Shown: piece after piece, positions 1-7,149 of the stretch
Layout of the letters: every line of letters begins with the position of its first letter
Numbering within the stretch: the stretch's first letter is position 1
Assembly: GCA_023386815.1 (NCBI GenBank)
Contig: JAEWIZ010000013.1
Location: forward strand, 1-58,711
DNA: 58,711 bases
Direction of reading: 5' to 3'
From: Bacillota bacterium
GTDB lineage: Bacteria > Bacillota > Clostridia > Lachnospirales > Lachnospiraceae
Notes under the pieces: model-generated
The model's database searches: none
Seen by the model: only the letters and a program-made list of their open reading frames with translations
Told to the model about the DNA's origin: nothing
Position numbers and translations under genes: made by a program

Positions 1-85
1 TCCTATGTAATTTTTGTGGTTGGCAAACCCACAATCATTATAACATGGGAGGTTTTTTACTTGAAGCTAAAGCTAGCTGGGGACA

Positions 86-102
86 CACCGGCATAGCCGG
101 TG
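86..102. repeat. Solo hairpin resembling an IS200-type end
   Basis: A perfect 7-bp stem CACCGGC/GCCGGTG with an ATA loop, followed by GGTTTA. The hairpin at 25686-25704 beside the IS200 transposase has the same architecture (CCACC-x-GC, ATA loop, GC-x-GGTGG). No transposase lies next to this copy, so it may be a remnant of a related element or an unrelated hairpin. Positions 1-249 hold no gene that I can see. Confidence 0.4.
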
Positions 103-128
103 GTTTATTTTTATTCCGAAACAACAAT

Positions 129-157
129 AGGGCTGTGACATTTCATGCCACAGCCCT
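129..157 (-). terminator. Terminator downstream of fba
   Basis: Arms AGGGCTGTG and CACAGCCCT form a 9-bp stem. Read on the minus strand, the stem lies about 90 bases after the aldolase stop codon and is followed by a T-rich but interrupted tract. Confidence 0.6.
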
Positions 158-249
158 ACATTATTACGATTCCGGGAACCGTTTCAATTGTTTATGCTAC
201 CTTCGCTAAATATATAGGTTATTATATTTCAAATCAAATTATTAATTAA

Positions 250-1116
250 TTAAGCCTTGCCAACAGAACCGAAAAGTTCCATCTTAGTTTTAACTGTTGC
301 TTTTATAGCCTCAGTTCCTGGTCCTAATAACTTACGAGGATCAAAGCCTTTACCCACTTTGTCCTTGCCTTCTTCAATATATTTACGGGTTGCTTCCTGG
401 AACGCCCACTGGCATTCTGTATTAACATTAATCTTAGCTACACCAAGAGAAATTGCCTGTTTAATCATATCATCCGGAATACCGGTACCACCATGAAGAA
501 CTAATGGCATATCTCCTGTTTTTTGCTGAATTGCATCTAAGGTTTCAAAGCTAAGTCCAGCCCAGTTATCTGGATATTTGCCATGAATATTACCGATACC
601 AGCTGCAAGCATAGTTACACCCAGATCAGCAATCATCTTGCATTCATCAGGATCAGCGCACTCACCTGCACCAACAACGCCATCTTCTTCGCCGCCAATA
701 GAACCAACCTCAGCTTCAATGGAGATACCCTTGCTATCACAAATTCCTACTAATTCCTTTGTTTTATCGAAATTCTCAGCGATTGGATAATGAGAACCAT
801 CGAACATTACAGAGGAGAAGCCTGCATTGATACAAGCTAATGCACCTTCATAGCTGCCGTGATCTAAGTGAAGTGCCACAGGAACAGTAATTTTTAACTC
901 CTCTAGCATTCCGTTAACCATTCCCACTACTGTTTTATAACCGCACATATATTTTCCAGCGCCTTCGGAAACACCGAGAATTACTGGTGAATTTAACTCT
1001 TGTGCTGTTAATAAAATCGCTTTTGTCCACTCTAAATTGTTAATGTTGAACTGTCCAACTGCATACTTGCCAGCTTTTGCTTTGGTAAGCATTTCTTTTG
1101 CTGATACTAGTGCCAT
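250..1116 (-). CDS. fba: Class II fructose-bisphosphate aldolase
   Basis: Cleaves fructose 1,6-bisphosphate to dihydroxyacetone phosphate and glyceraldehyde 3-phosphate in glycolysis, using a zinc ion; cytoplasmic. The 288-residue product has the zinc-site motif HLDHG near residue 83, the glycine-rich phosphate loop HGGTG near 208 and NVNTE near 230, all hallmarks of class II aldolases. I place the start at the ATG at 1116: GGAGG lies 7 bases ahead of it, whereas an ATG five codons earlier overlaps that ribosome site. The gene stands alone with a consensus promoter at 1189-1217 and a terminator at 129-157. A tagatose- or ketose-bisphosphate aldolase of the same fold is possible but less likely in a single-gene setting. 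Confidence 0.95.
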   Translation of the reverse strand: MALVSAKEMLTKAKAGKYAVGQFNINNLEWTKAILLTAQELNSPVILGVSEGAGKYMCGYKTVVGMVNGMLEELKITVPVALHLDHGSYEGALACINAGFSSVMFDGSHYPIAENFDKTKELVGICDSKGISIEAEVGSIGGEEDGVVGAGECADPDECKMIADLGVTMLAAGIGNIHGKYPDNWAGLSFETLDAIQQKTGDMPLVLHGGTGIPDDMIKQAISLGVAKINVNTECQWAFQEATRKYIEEGKDKVGKGFDPRKLLGPGTEAIKATVKTKMELFGSVGKA

Positions 1117-1188
1117 ATTATTTTCCTCCATTGTTATTATTTATTTGAATAAGTAACACAAACCGAAGTTAATATCTATTCAGTCCTC

Positions 1189-1217
1189 ATTATAAAGGTT
1201 TGACTAAGATTTGTCAA
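1189..1217 (-). promoter_or_regulatory. Consensus promoter of fba
   Basis: On the minus strand TTGACA (1212-1217) and TATAAT (1189-1194) are separated by exactly 17 bases. Both hexamers are perfect sigma-A matches, as expected for a highly expressed glycolytic gene. Confidence 0.9.
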
Positions 1218-1294
1218 AATGAAAGTGCAGCTCTATTGGATTTTTATTGTATTTTTATAAGAGCTTTCAAATACACCCTTTGCCTTGCGAAGAT

Positions 1295-1327
1295 AAAAAA
1301 AAGGTTAGTTTATGTATCCAACTAACC
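1295..1327 (-). terminator. Terminator of the feo operon
   Basis: GGTTAGTT and AACTAACC pair around a 9-base loop and, on the minus strand, are followed by a run of eight T. It lies about 85 bases after the last gene (DUF2325) and ends the operon. Confidence 0.85.
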
Positions 1328-1412
1328 CGCTTTCTACTTAAGTGTGTATTATTCTCAGTCTAACTCTTCCTATCAATAGTATTATTCTTCTGTAATATCT
1401 AATTCATTTATT

Positions 1413-1736
1413 TTAATAGCAGCATTCCTTTAAGCAATCCTTCTTATTGGTACAGCCAATGCATTTGCTTTCCAAAATCTCGCTCAGAGCAGTTCCACTA
1501 CTGGTATGGCACCGAATAATATCTGCATTTACCCGCTCTGCTTCTGTCACTGCACACTTTGCCATTTTATGTGACACAGTATTGGTAAATAATATAATGA
1601 GGTCAGGGCTTCCGATCTGACTGCGTAGATTTCCCGACATCTGCGTAAATACCTTTGCTTTGCATTTATATTCTTTGCAAATCTTCATATATTGGCATAC
1701 CATCCGGTCATGCCCTCCAATTATTACAACACTCAT
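1413..1736 (-). CDS. DUF2325 protein, last gene of the iron operon
   Basis: A 107-residue protein of the DUF2325 family, whose function is not established. It begins with a hydrophobic strand and a glycine pair (VVIIGGHDR), and has a second strand and loop around LIILFTNTVSHK, suggesting a small alpha/beta fold. It is cysteine rich: three cysteines in residues 14-25 and five in the last 16 residues (spacing C-x2-C-x5-C-x3-CC), which could hold a metal or Fe-S cluster. GAGGAGG lies 5 bases before the ATG. The gene follows the DUF3793 gene by 11 bases, and both sit downstream of feoB, so a role in iron or redox handling is inferred from context only. Confidence 0.75.
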   Translation of the reverse strand: MSVVIIGGHDRMVCQYMKICKEYKCKAKVFTQMSGNLRSQIGSPDLIILFTNTVSHKMAKCAVTEAERVNADIIRCHTSSGTALSEILESKCIGCTNKKDCLKECCY

Positions 1737-1747
1737 TGATTCCTCCT

Positions 1748-2368
1748 CTAAACCGCTAACTCACAATATTTTCTTTCCTGGTATATTCTTAATATATTCT
1801 GAACATCAAAACCGCAGGAGATCATGCGAACAACCGTCTCCCTGGCTTGATTATATTTTTCAAAAAGGTTCAAAGCTTCTCTGAGATTGCTATACACCTT
1901 CCAATATCCGGTATACAAAGGATTCTTTCCATGATTCTCGATAAAACCGATCACATCCTCTGCAGGATACCCAAGTAACAATCCTAATTCATGGGGAAAC
2001 TCTTTATCATCTGTTACATATTGCTGATATCTTTTGCTGCATTCCTTAATGATGCTATTTAACTGAAGGGATTCATATCCCAGATGTTTTAATAACTCTT
2101 GAACTTTAGGAGACCTCAAATAAGCCTCTAGTTCCTCCTGCCGATACAGAAAAAACACTGTTTTTTGTTTTGTTTTACACAGGACACACATCGCAACTTG
2201 AGTGCCTTGAAAGCTCTGAAAGACATGTTTTGCATTACCAGTTGCTACGATGAAGAGATTTGATATTTTTATTCCGGTCAGCAATGGTGCACATTGTAGA
2301 GCAATTTTTATTTCAATATTATTATCCTGGTCTATCCGCTTTAAGATCTGCAATACCTCCCGGCTCAT
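1748..2368 (-). CDS. DUF3793 family protein
   Basis: A 206-residue protein that I recognise as DUF3793, found in anaerobic Firmicutes and of unknown function. Family traits visible are the N-terminal CAPLLTGIKISNL segment, an FFLYR strand in the middle, and the C-terminal GLLLGYPAEDVIGFIENHG block. There is no signal peptide or membrane segment, so it should be cytoplasmic. AAAGGAG is well placed before the ATG. It sits between a Fur-like gene and the DUF2325 gene in the feo operon. Conserved cysteines (the CAP motif and a CVLC pair) are compatible with redox or metal chemistry, but no activity can be assigned. Confidence 0.8.
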   Translation of the reverse strand: MSREVLQILKRIDQDNNIEIKIALQCAPLLTGIKISNLFIVATGNAKHVFQSFQGTQVAMCVLCKTKQKTVFFLYRQEELEAYLRSPKVQELLKHLGYESLQLNSIIKECSKRYQQYVTDDKEFPHELGLLLGYPAEDVIGFIENHGKNPLYTGYWKVYSNLREALNLFEKYNQARETVVRMISCGFDVQNILRIYQERKYCELAV

Positions 2369-2475
2369 ACAACTCTCCTTTCATTAATACAAGCTAATAA
2401 TACTATCATCATTCCTCAACTAAAGAAATTCTATGCGGACAATAAGATAACAATATTCGATAGCATTTATAACTT

Positions 2476-2883
2476 CTATTCAAAGTCATGACATCTATCA
2501 AATCCAATCATTTCTTCTTCTTTTCTAATATACCCACAGGCTATTAAACCTGCTCTAATAACTGACTGCCAATCTTGATTTTTAAACAATAAGGTACTTC
2601 CATCCTCTAGTTTAATCTCATAGTCATCCTCTGAAAAGTCGTCCTCCAAGGATGCCAGCTGATATATATTCTTTCTATTAATTGCACCGATTTCCTCTAA
2701 TGTATTCATCATACGATAAACTGTGGCCGTTCCAATTCCATCATCAATTCGAGAAGCCTTATAATAGATCTCTTTACAGCAGGAACATTGATTTTCTAAT
2801 ATGACATCCAGTAAAATGAGTCTCTGCTTTGTAATCCTGCAGCCCCGTTCTTTTAGTTTTTCAATAATTACATTTTTCTGCAT
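2476..2883 (-). CDS. Divergent Fur-family regulator
   Basis: A winged-helix repressor related to Fur/PerR. Residues 1-75 carry the expected DNA-binding domain (GCRITKQRLILLDVI, then TATVYRMMNTLEEIGAI). The C-terminal half is unusual: the histidine-rich metal site (HHHxH) and the paired CxxC motifs of canonical Fur are absent, replaced by an acidic stretch (EDDFSEDDYEI). A CSCC cluster lies instead in the N-terminal domain. I choose the ATG at 2883, which has AGGGGAT ahead of it; a GTG start at 2934 would add 17 residues. It lies between the FeoB-associated peptide gene and the DUF3793 gene, so it may regulate this operon, though how it senses metal is unclear. Confidence 0.75.
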   Translation of the reverse strand: MQKNVIIEKLKERGCRITKQRLILLDVILENQCSCCKEIYYKASRIDDGIGTATVYRMMNTLEEIGAINRKNIYQLASLEDDFSEDDYEIKLEDGSTLLFKNQDWQSVIRAGLIACGYIRKEEEMIGFDRCHDFE

Positions 2884-2939
2884 CTTTATCCCCTGATCCA
2901 AATTATCTGAGTATTTTTGATCGATAAAAACCACCCCAG

Positions 2940-3083
2940 TTAATTACGATGGCAGGAACCACCGCAGCTGCTGCAACCTTCACCACAATGTATTGACTTT
3001 CCCTGCTTTTTCGTACGAATCATACTACGAATAATTAATGCGACAACACCTAGTAAAGCAATACCAACAATTCCAGTTCCCAT
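2940..3083 (-). CDS. FeoB-associated Cys-rich membrane protein
   Basis: A 47-residue protein starting MGTGIVGIALLGVVALIIRS. One membrane helix spans about residues 4-19, followed by a basic stretch (RTKKQGK) and a short cysteine-rich tail with the pattern C-x4-C-x2-C-x3-C. This is the layout of the small FeoB-associated Cys-rich peptides found next to feoB in many Firmicutes, thought to assist ferrous iron transfer. An AAGGAGG ribosome site precedes the ATG. It lies between feoB and the Fur-like gene on the same strand. Confidence 0.85.
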   Translation of the reverse strand: MGTGIVGIALLGVVALIIRSMIRTKKQGKSIHCGEGCSSCGGSCHRN

Positions 3084-3101
3084 AATATGCCTCCTTATTT
3101 C

Positions 3102-3131
3102 ACAAGCCCACACCTAAAGGTGCAGGCTTGC
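3102..3131. other. Hairpin between feoB and the Cys-rich peptide gene
   Basis: A long imperfect stem (CAAGCC-x-(x)CACCT pairing with AGGTG-(x)-GGCTTG) with a 2-3 base loop in the 147-base feoB intergenic gap. On the minus strand no T run follows, so it is more likely a processing or stability element than a full terminator. On the plus strand it is followed by a T-rich tract. Confidence 0.5.
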
Positions 3132-3230
3132 AATTATTTTGTTTTTATTAATTGGCTCCTGCCAAAGATTATAATTTACTAAGCCAAAGATTTTAAACCC
3201 AATGTAAGTCTTTTTCTTACTTTAAGAGTG

Positions 3231-5420
3231 CTAAGCCAGTGACTTAATATCTATTGTATTTCTTTTCTTACTTTGAGGTCTTACTAATAAAAAGATAAAT
3301 ATAGCTATGATAATAAATGCTGCTACCGTTCCAATTCCAAAGCTTCCGGTTGTAAATAGTGTACCGATCTGGTAAATGCAAAGTGATACCAAATATGCCA
3401 GACCAGTTTGATAACCAACTGCGATCCAGAACCATTTTGTATTATTCATCTCTCTCTTAATTGCACCCATCGCTGCAAAGCATGGTGCACAAAGAAGGTT
3501 GAATACCAGGAAGGAATAAGCGGCAACCATTGTCATACTGCCAGCAAGCGTTCCCCAGATCTCTACACCATCTTCTGCTACCTCCGCGAAACCATAGAGA
3601 ATACCAAAGGTACCAACAACATTTTCTTTCGCCACCAAACCTGTGAGTGCTGCAACTGCCGATCTCCAATTCCCCCAACCTAGAGGAATGAAAATCCAAC
3701 TAATTAAGCTACCTAATTTCGCCAAAATACTATGATCAAATTCAGCACTTTCCAGTAGTCTAAACTGTCCGTCAATCCAACCAAAGTAAGAGGTGAACCA
3801 TACAATGATGGTGGAGAGTAGGATGATAGTACCTGCTTTTTTGATAAAGGAAGATCCACGCTCCCAAGTACTTCTTAAAATATTACTAACTGTAGGCATA
3901 TGATATGCCGGAAGCTCCATGACAAACGGTGATACATCACCAGAAAACAGCTTCGTTTTCTTAAGAATGATACCAGAACAGATAATCGCTGCAATACCAA
4001 CAAAATAAGCGCTGGGTGATACCCACCATGCACCATCAAATAATGCACCTGCGATCAAAGCGATAATCGGAAGCTTAGCACCACAAGGAATAAATGTAGT
4101 GGTCATAATTGTCATTTTACGATCACGATCACTTTCAATCGTTCTGGAGGCCATAATACCTGGAACACCACATCCACTTCCAATTAACATTGGGATAAAG
4201 GATTTACCAGAAAGACCAAATTTACGGAAAACACGATCCATGATGAAGGCTACTCGCGCCATATAACCACAGGCTTCCAGGAACGCCAAGAACACAAAGA
4301 GTACAAGCATCTGTGGAACAAAACCCAGCACCGCACCAACACCGGCTACGATACCATCAAGAATCAGACCCTGGAGCCAACCGGCTACACCAATCGCACT
4401 CAGACCAGCTTCTACGATCACGGGAACGCCGGGAACTGCTAAGCCAAAGAAGCTCCAACCATCACCGAAAACTCCGTCATTCGCCCAATCAGTGGCCCAG
4501 GTTCCAACAGTAGTAACTGAAATATAATAAACAAGAAACATTACCGCCGCAAAAATAGGAAGTGCTAACCAGCGATTTGTAACAATTCGATCAATTTTAT
4601 CTGAGGGGCTTAATTTCGCCTTCTTCTGCCTACTGCGACATTCATTTATAATAGAAGAGATGAACACATAACGTTCATTCGTTATAATACTTTCCGTATC
4701 ATCATCCATGTCAGTTTCAATTTGGTTCAACTCCATGCTCAAATCCGGTACTTGCTTCATCTGAGCACCGATTTTCTCATCTTTTTCAAACAACTTAATT
4801 GCATAGAATCTCTTCTGAGCCTCCGGAATCTCTGAGCTGAGTTTTCCTTCGATCGTCTCGAGAACCTTTTCAACTTCTTTGGCAAATTTATGTACTGATA
4901 CTGCTGCATCTTTTTTCTTTGTAATCTCTACCGCTCTTTTTGCAGCCTCTTCAATACCTTTATTTTTTAAAGCAGAGATTTCTACTACTTCACAGCCAAG
5001 CTTCTTGCTCAGCATATCAATATGGATTTTATCGCCTTCTTTTTCTACGATATCCATCATATTAACTGCCATAACCACAGGAATACCTAACTCCATCAAT
5101 TGTGTGGAAAGATATAAATTACGCTCCAGATTTGTTCCGTCTACAATATTTAATATTACATCCGGACGTTCTGACAGAAGATAATTTCTAGCAACAACTT
5201 CTTCTAATGTATATGGTGACAAGGAATAGATTCCTGGAAGGTCAATAATAACAACATCCTCACAGTCCTTTGGTTTATATGCTTTTTTTAGCTTACCCTC
5301 TTTTTTCTCTACCGTTACACCCGGCCAGTTTCCTACAAATTGATTCGAGCCTGTTAAAGCATTGAATAATGTAGTCTTACCGCAATTTGGGTTGCCGGCT
5401 AATGCTATTTTGATTGACAT
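3231..5420 (-). CDS. feoB: Ferrous iron transporter FeoB
   Basis: Takes up Fe(II) across the cytoplasmic membrane. The 729-residue protein has the N-terminal G domain with a P-loop (GNPNCGKTTLFNALTG, from about residue 8), the G3 motif DLPGIYSL near 60 and the NMMD G4-type motif near 120. A helical linker follows, then a polytopic core from about residue 285. The two Gate regions are visible, with CGVPGIMASRTI near 408 and CGAKLPIIALI near 440, plus a late LLCAPCFAAMGAIKRE segment. It is full length. It follows two feoA genes and precedes a Cys-rich peptide gene, a standard Firmicutes feo arrangement. Expression probably depends on the iron-controlled promoter at 6069-6099. Confidence 0.97.
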   Translation of the reverse strand: MSIKIALAGNPNCGKTTLFNALTGSNQFVGNWPGVTVEKKEGKLKKAYKPKDCEDVVIIDLPGIYSLSPYTLEEVVARNYLLSERPDVILNIVDGTNLERNLYLSTQLMELGIPVVMAVNMMDIVEKEGDKIHIDMLSKKLGCEVVEISALKNKGIEEAAKRAVEITKKKDAAVSVHKFAKEVEKVLETIEGKLSSEIPEAQKRFYAIKLFEKDEKIGAQMKQVPDLSMELNQIETDMDDDTESIITNERYVFISSIINECRSRQKKAKLSPSDKIDRIVTNRWLALPIFAAVMFLVYYISVTTVGTWATDWANDGVFGDGWSFFGLAVPGVPVIVEAGLSAIGVAGWLQGLILDGIVAGVGAVLGFVPQMLVLFVFLAFLEACGYMARVAFIMDRVFRKFGLSGKSFIPMLIGSGCGVPGIMASRTIESDRDRKMTIMTTTFIPCGAKLPIIALIAGALFDGAWWVSPSAYFVGIAAIICSGIILKKTKLFSGDVSPFVMELPAYHMPTVSNILRSTWERGSSFIKKAGTIILLSTIIVWFTSYFGWIDGQFRLLESAEFDHSILAKLGSLISWIFIPLGWGNWRSAVAALTGLVAKENVVGTFGILYGFAEVAEDGVEIWGTLAGSMTMVAAYSFLVFNLLCAPCFAAMGAIKREMNNTKWFWIAVGYQTGLAYLVSLCIYQIGTLFTTGSFGIGTVAAFIIIAIFIFLLVRPQSKKRNTIDIKSLA

Positions 5421-5509
5421 GTCTGCTCTCCTTTTTATTCAAATGTTTTGTCATTCATAAGTTAGTTAATTCTTCTTATTGTTAGTCTTTCCTAACTCTT
5501 GGGCAAAAA

Positions 5510-5728
5510 TTATTCCACCTCAATCATCTGAGCATCTGCCTTACGCAAGGACAACTCATATCCTCTTACTGTCACTTCAATCGGATCACCCAATGGTGCA
5601 ACTTTTCGAACGAAAACCTCAACACCCTTTGTTATTCCCATATCCATAATTCTTCTTTTTACAGGACCCTCACCGGAAAGCTTAACAACCTTCGCGCTTT
5701 GACCGATTGGTATTTCTTTCAACGTCAT
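5510..5728 (-). CDS. feoA: FeoA protein, second copy
   Basis: A 72-residue SH3-like FeoA protein, proposed to modulate FeoB in the cytoplasm. The family pattern is clear: a short N-terminal strand (IPIGQSAKVVKL), then RRIMDMGITKGVEVFVRKVAPLGDP and a final strand with ELSLRKADAQMIEV. It is the canonical-looking copy of the two feoA genes, lies 90 bases before feoB, and is co-directional with it. Confidence 0.92.
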   Translation of the reverse strand: MTLKEIPIGQSAKVVKLSGEGPVKRRIMDMGITKGVEVFVRKVAPLGDPIEVTVRGYELSLRKADAQMIEVE

Positions 5729-5805
5729 TCTCCCTACTCCTTCACTATTACTTATATTTATAAATTAATCTTTAAGATAATTATTTCAACTGTACAAGCC
5801 ATGAA

Positions 5806-6015
5806 TTAAACCAATATTTTATTAGCTATATCCTTACCAATCGCTACCTTAGAATCCTTTACATTAACAATCATATTCCCGCCTATTTCCGAAATGACGG
5901 TTACTGTTCCTCCTGATACAAATCCCAGATTCTCTAAAAATCTTCTTGTATCCTCTTTTCCGCCAACCTTTTTTATTATGTTGGGCTCTCCTATTTTTAC
6001 CATTGTTAAAGGCAT
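5806..6015 (-). CDS. FeoA-domain protein, first gene of the operon
   Basis: A 69-residue FeoA-like protein with the SH3-type pattern RRFLENLGFVSGGTVTVI and a closing VKDSKVAIGKDIANKI. It differs clearly from the second FeoA and may have a separate function; tandem feoA genes before feoB are common in Clostridia. It is the first gene after the promoter at 6069-6099. The leader carries a Fur-box-like sequence at 6040-6055. Confidence 0.9.
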   Translation of the reverse strand: MPLTMVKIGEPNIIKKVGGKEDTRRFLENLGFVSGGTVTVISEIGGNMIVNVKDSKVAIGKDIANKILV

Positions 6016-6039
6016 ATCTGTTCATCTTCTTTCTTTATT

Positions 6040-6055
6040 GATAATGATTTTCATT
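6040..6055. promoter_or_regulatory. Fur-box-like sequence in the feo leader
   Basis: GATAATGATTTTCATT resembles the classical Fur consensus (GATAATGATAATCATTATC). It lies just downstream of the predicted transcription start of the feo operon, a position where a bound repressor would block the polymerase. Confidence 0.5.
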
Positions 6056-6068
6056 TGCTCTTATACGG

Positions 6069-6099
6069 TTAGTATAGACTAATTTCTGCCAGCAGTCAA
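6069..6099 (-). promoter_or_regulatory. feo operon promoter with DtxR-like dyad
   Basis: On the minus strand TTGACT (6094-6099) and TATACT (6071-6076) are 17 bases apart. The -10 lies inside the dyad TTAGTATAGACTAA (6069-6082), which resembles the core of DtxR/IdeR operators. The decamer CTATACTAAC here recurs at the -10 of the divergent regulator gene. Confidence 0.75.
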
Positions 6100-6173
6100 G
6101 AACTTTTTTGATTATTTTTTATCAATATACCGTTAAATTCAACCCAGTTTTTTACACTTTATGCTTTTTGTGT

Positions 6174-6202
6174 TTGCTTTCTTCCCATTTATATGCTATA
6201 CT
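6174..6202 (+). promoter_or_regulatory. Promoter of the DtxR-type regulator
   Basis: TTGCTT (6174-6179), a 17-base spacer, and TATACT (6197-6202). The decamer CTATACTAAC at 6196-6205 overlaps this -10 exactly as it does in the feo promoter, which suggests autoregulation. Confidence 0.7.
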
Positions 6203-6245
6203 AACTAGAGTTTTATATAACTAACCAGGGATTGAGGTAAGTAAT

Positions 6246-6620
6246 ATGCAAATCAATGAATCTGCCGAAAACTATTTAGAGACGATATTATTGCTGAGTA
6301 AGACGCTTCCTGTTGTACGCTCTGTAGATATTGCCTCAGAGATGGGCTTTAAAAAATCCAGTGTGAGCGTTGCCATGAAAAATCTACGTGAAAAGAACTA
6401 TATTACGGTATCTGATTCAGGGTTTATCTACCTTACAGAATCGGGAAAAGAAATGGCGGAAACCGTTTATGAACGCCATTACATTCTCTCCTCCTGTCTG
6501 GAATGGCTGGGTGTAGATAAAAAGACAGCTTCAGAGGATGCTTGCAGAATGGAGCACGTCCTTAGCAAGGAAAGCTTTGATGCTATTAAGAGGCATATGA
6601 TGAAACCGTTAGGTAAGTAA
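6246..6620 (+). CDS. DtxR-family metal-dependent repressor
   Basis: A 124-residue winged-helix regulator with the two core domains only; the SH3-like third domain of long DtxR proteins is missing, as in MntR. Residues 1-60 form the DNA-binding part (VRSVDIASEMGFKKSSVSVAMKNL). The metal region reads RHYILSSCLEWLGV and then ACRMEHVLS, matching the Cys-x2-Glu-His primary site of iron-responsive DtxR rather than the Glu-x2-Glu-His of manganese-type MntR, so iron is the likelier cofactor. It is transcribed divergently from the feo operon and shares a promoter decamer with it, making it the best candidate feo regulator. Confidence 0.88.
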   Translation: MQINESAENYLETILLLSKTLPVVRSVDIASEMGFKKSSVSVAMKNLREKNYITVSDSGFIYLTESGKEMAETVYERHYILSSCLEWLGVDKKTASEDACRMEHVLSKESFDAIKRHMMKPLGK

Positions 6621-6654
6621 GAATTAACTGTATAGAAATGAAGTGTATAGAAAT

Positions 6655-6694
6655 AGAAGAGGCAAGTGCATGGAACGATGCATTTGCCTCTTCT
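6655..6694. terminator. Bidirectional terminator
   Basis: A 16-17 bp near-perfect stem (AGAAGAGGCAAGTGCAT with its complement) between the convergent dtxR-type gene and the 6710-7021 gene. It can serve both. Confidence 0.85.
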
Positions 6695-6709
6695 GATATT
6701 TTAAACTCT

Positions 6710-7021
6710 TTAAGCTCGTTTGGTAGCTTCGAATTCAAAGCTTCCCATTGCATTCGAAGAATTCCCTAAAATTTTACCGTCTTCTTTTAATTCACCGACC
6801 ATAGTAAACTCCATTTCTCCGATCGGAATCTTTATAGTAAATTTATAGGAAATACTGTTTCCCTCAATCCTTCCATCTACGATTGCAGCCTTATTGCCAT
6901 TACCTTTATCCGTAATAGTTCCCGATAAAGTCGTACCGTCAGCTTCATATTCATGCTCTGAGAATTGATCTCCCATAAAAGTATGTACTACAACATCCCA
7001 TATTCCTGAAAGTTCATTCAT
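6710..7021 (-). CDS. Small beta-rich protein of unknown function
   Basis: A 103-residue soluble protein that I cannot assign to a named family. Its pattern of alternating short strands (GIWDVVVHTFMG, TTLSGTITDKG, NSISYKFTIKIPIGEMEFTMVGELKEDGKILG) looks like a small beta-barrel or lipocalin-like fold, and similar short proteins occur in Clostridia next to enzymes. GGAGGGTATCAC precedes the ATG. It stands alone, convergent with the dtxR-type gene and downstream of the first UroD-like gene. Confidence 0.6.
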   Translation of the reverse strand: MNELSGIWDVVVHTFMGDQFSEHEYEADGTTLSGTITDKGNGNKAAIVDGRIEGNSISYKFTIKIPIGEMEFTMVGELKEDGKILGNSSNAMGSFEFEATKRA

Positions 7022-7149
7022 GTGATACCCTCCATTATTTTGGCTTTACTCATATTTTAATTTGTTACCCACACCGATATATTTTTCTTTTATTATTGTA
7101 TTTCTGCTTAACTCCAGGTGGTATTTTTGTTACTTCTTAATAAGATTCC

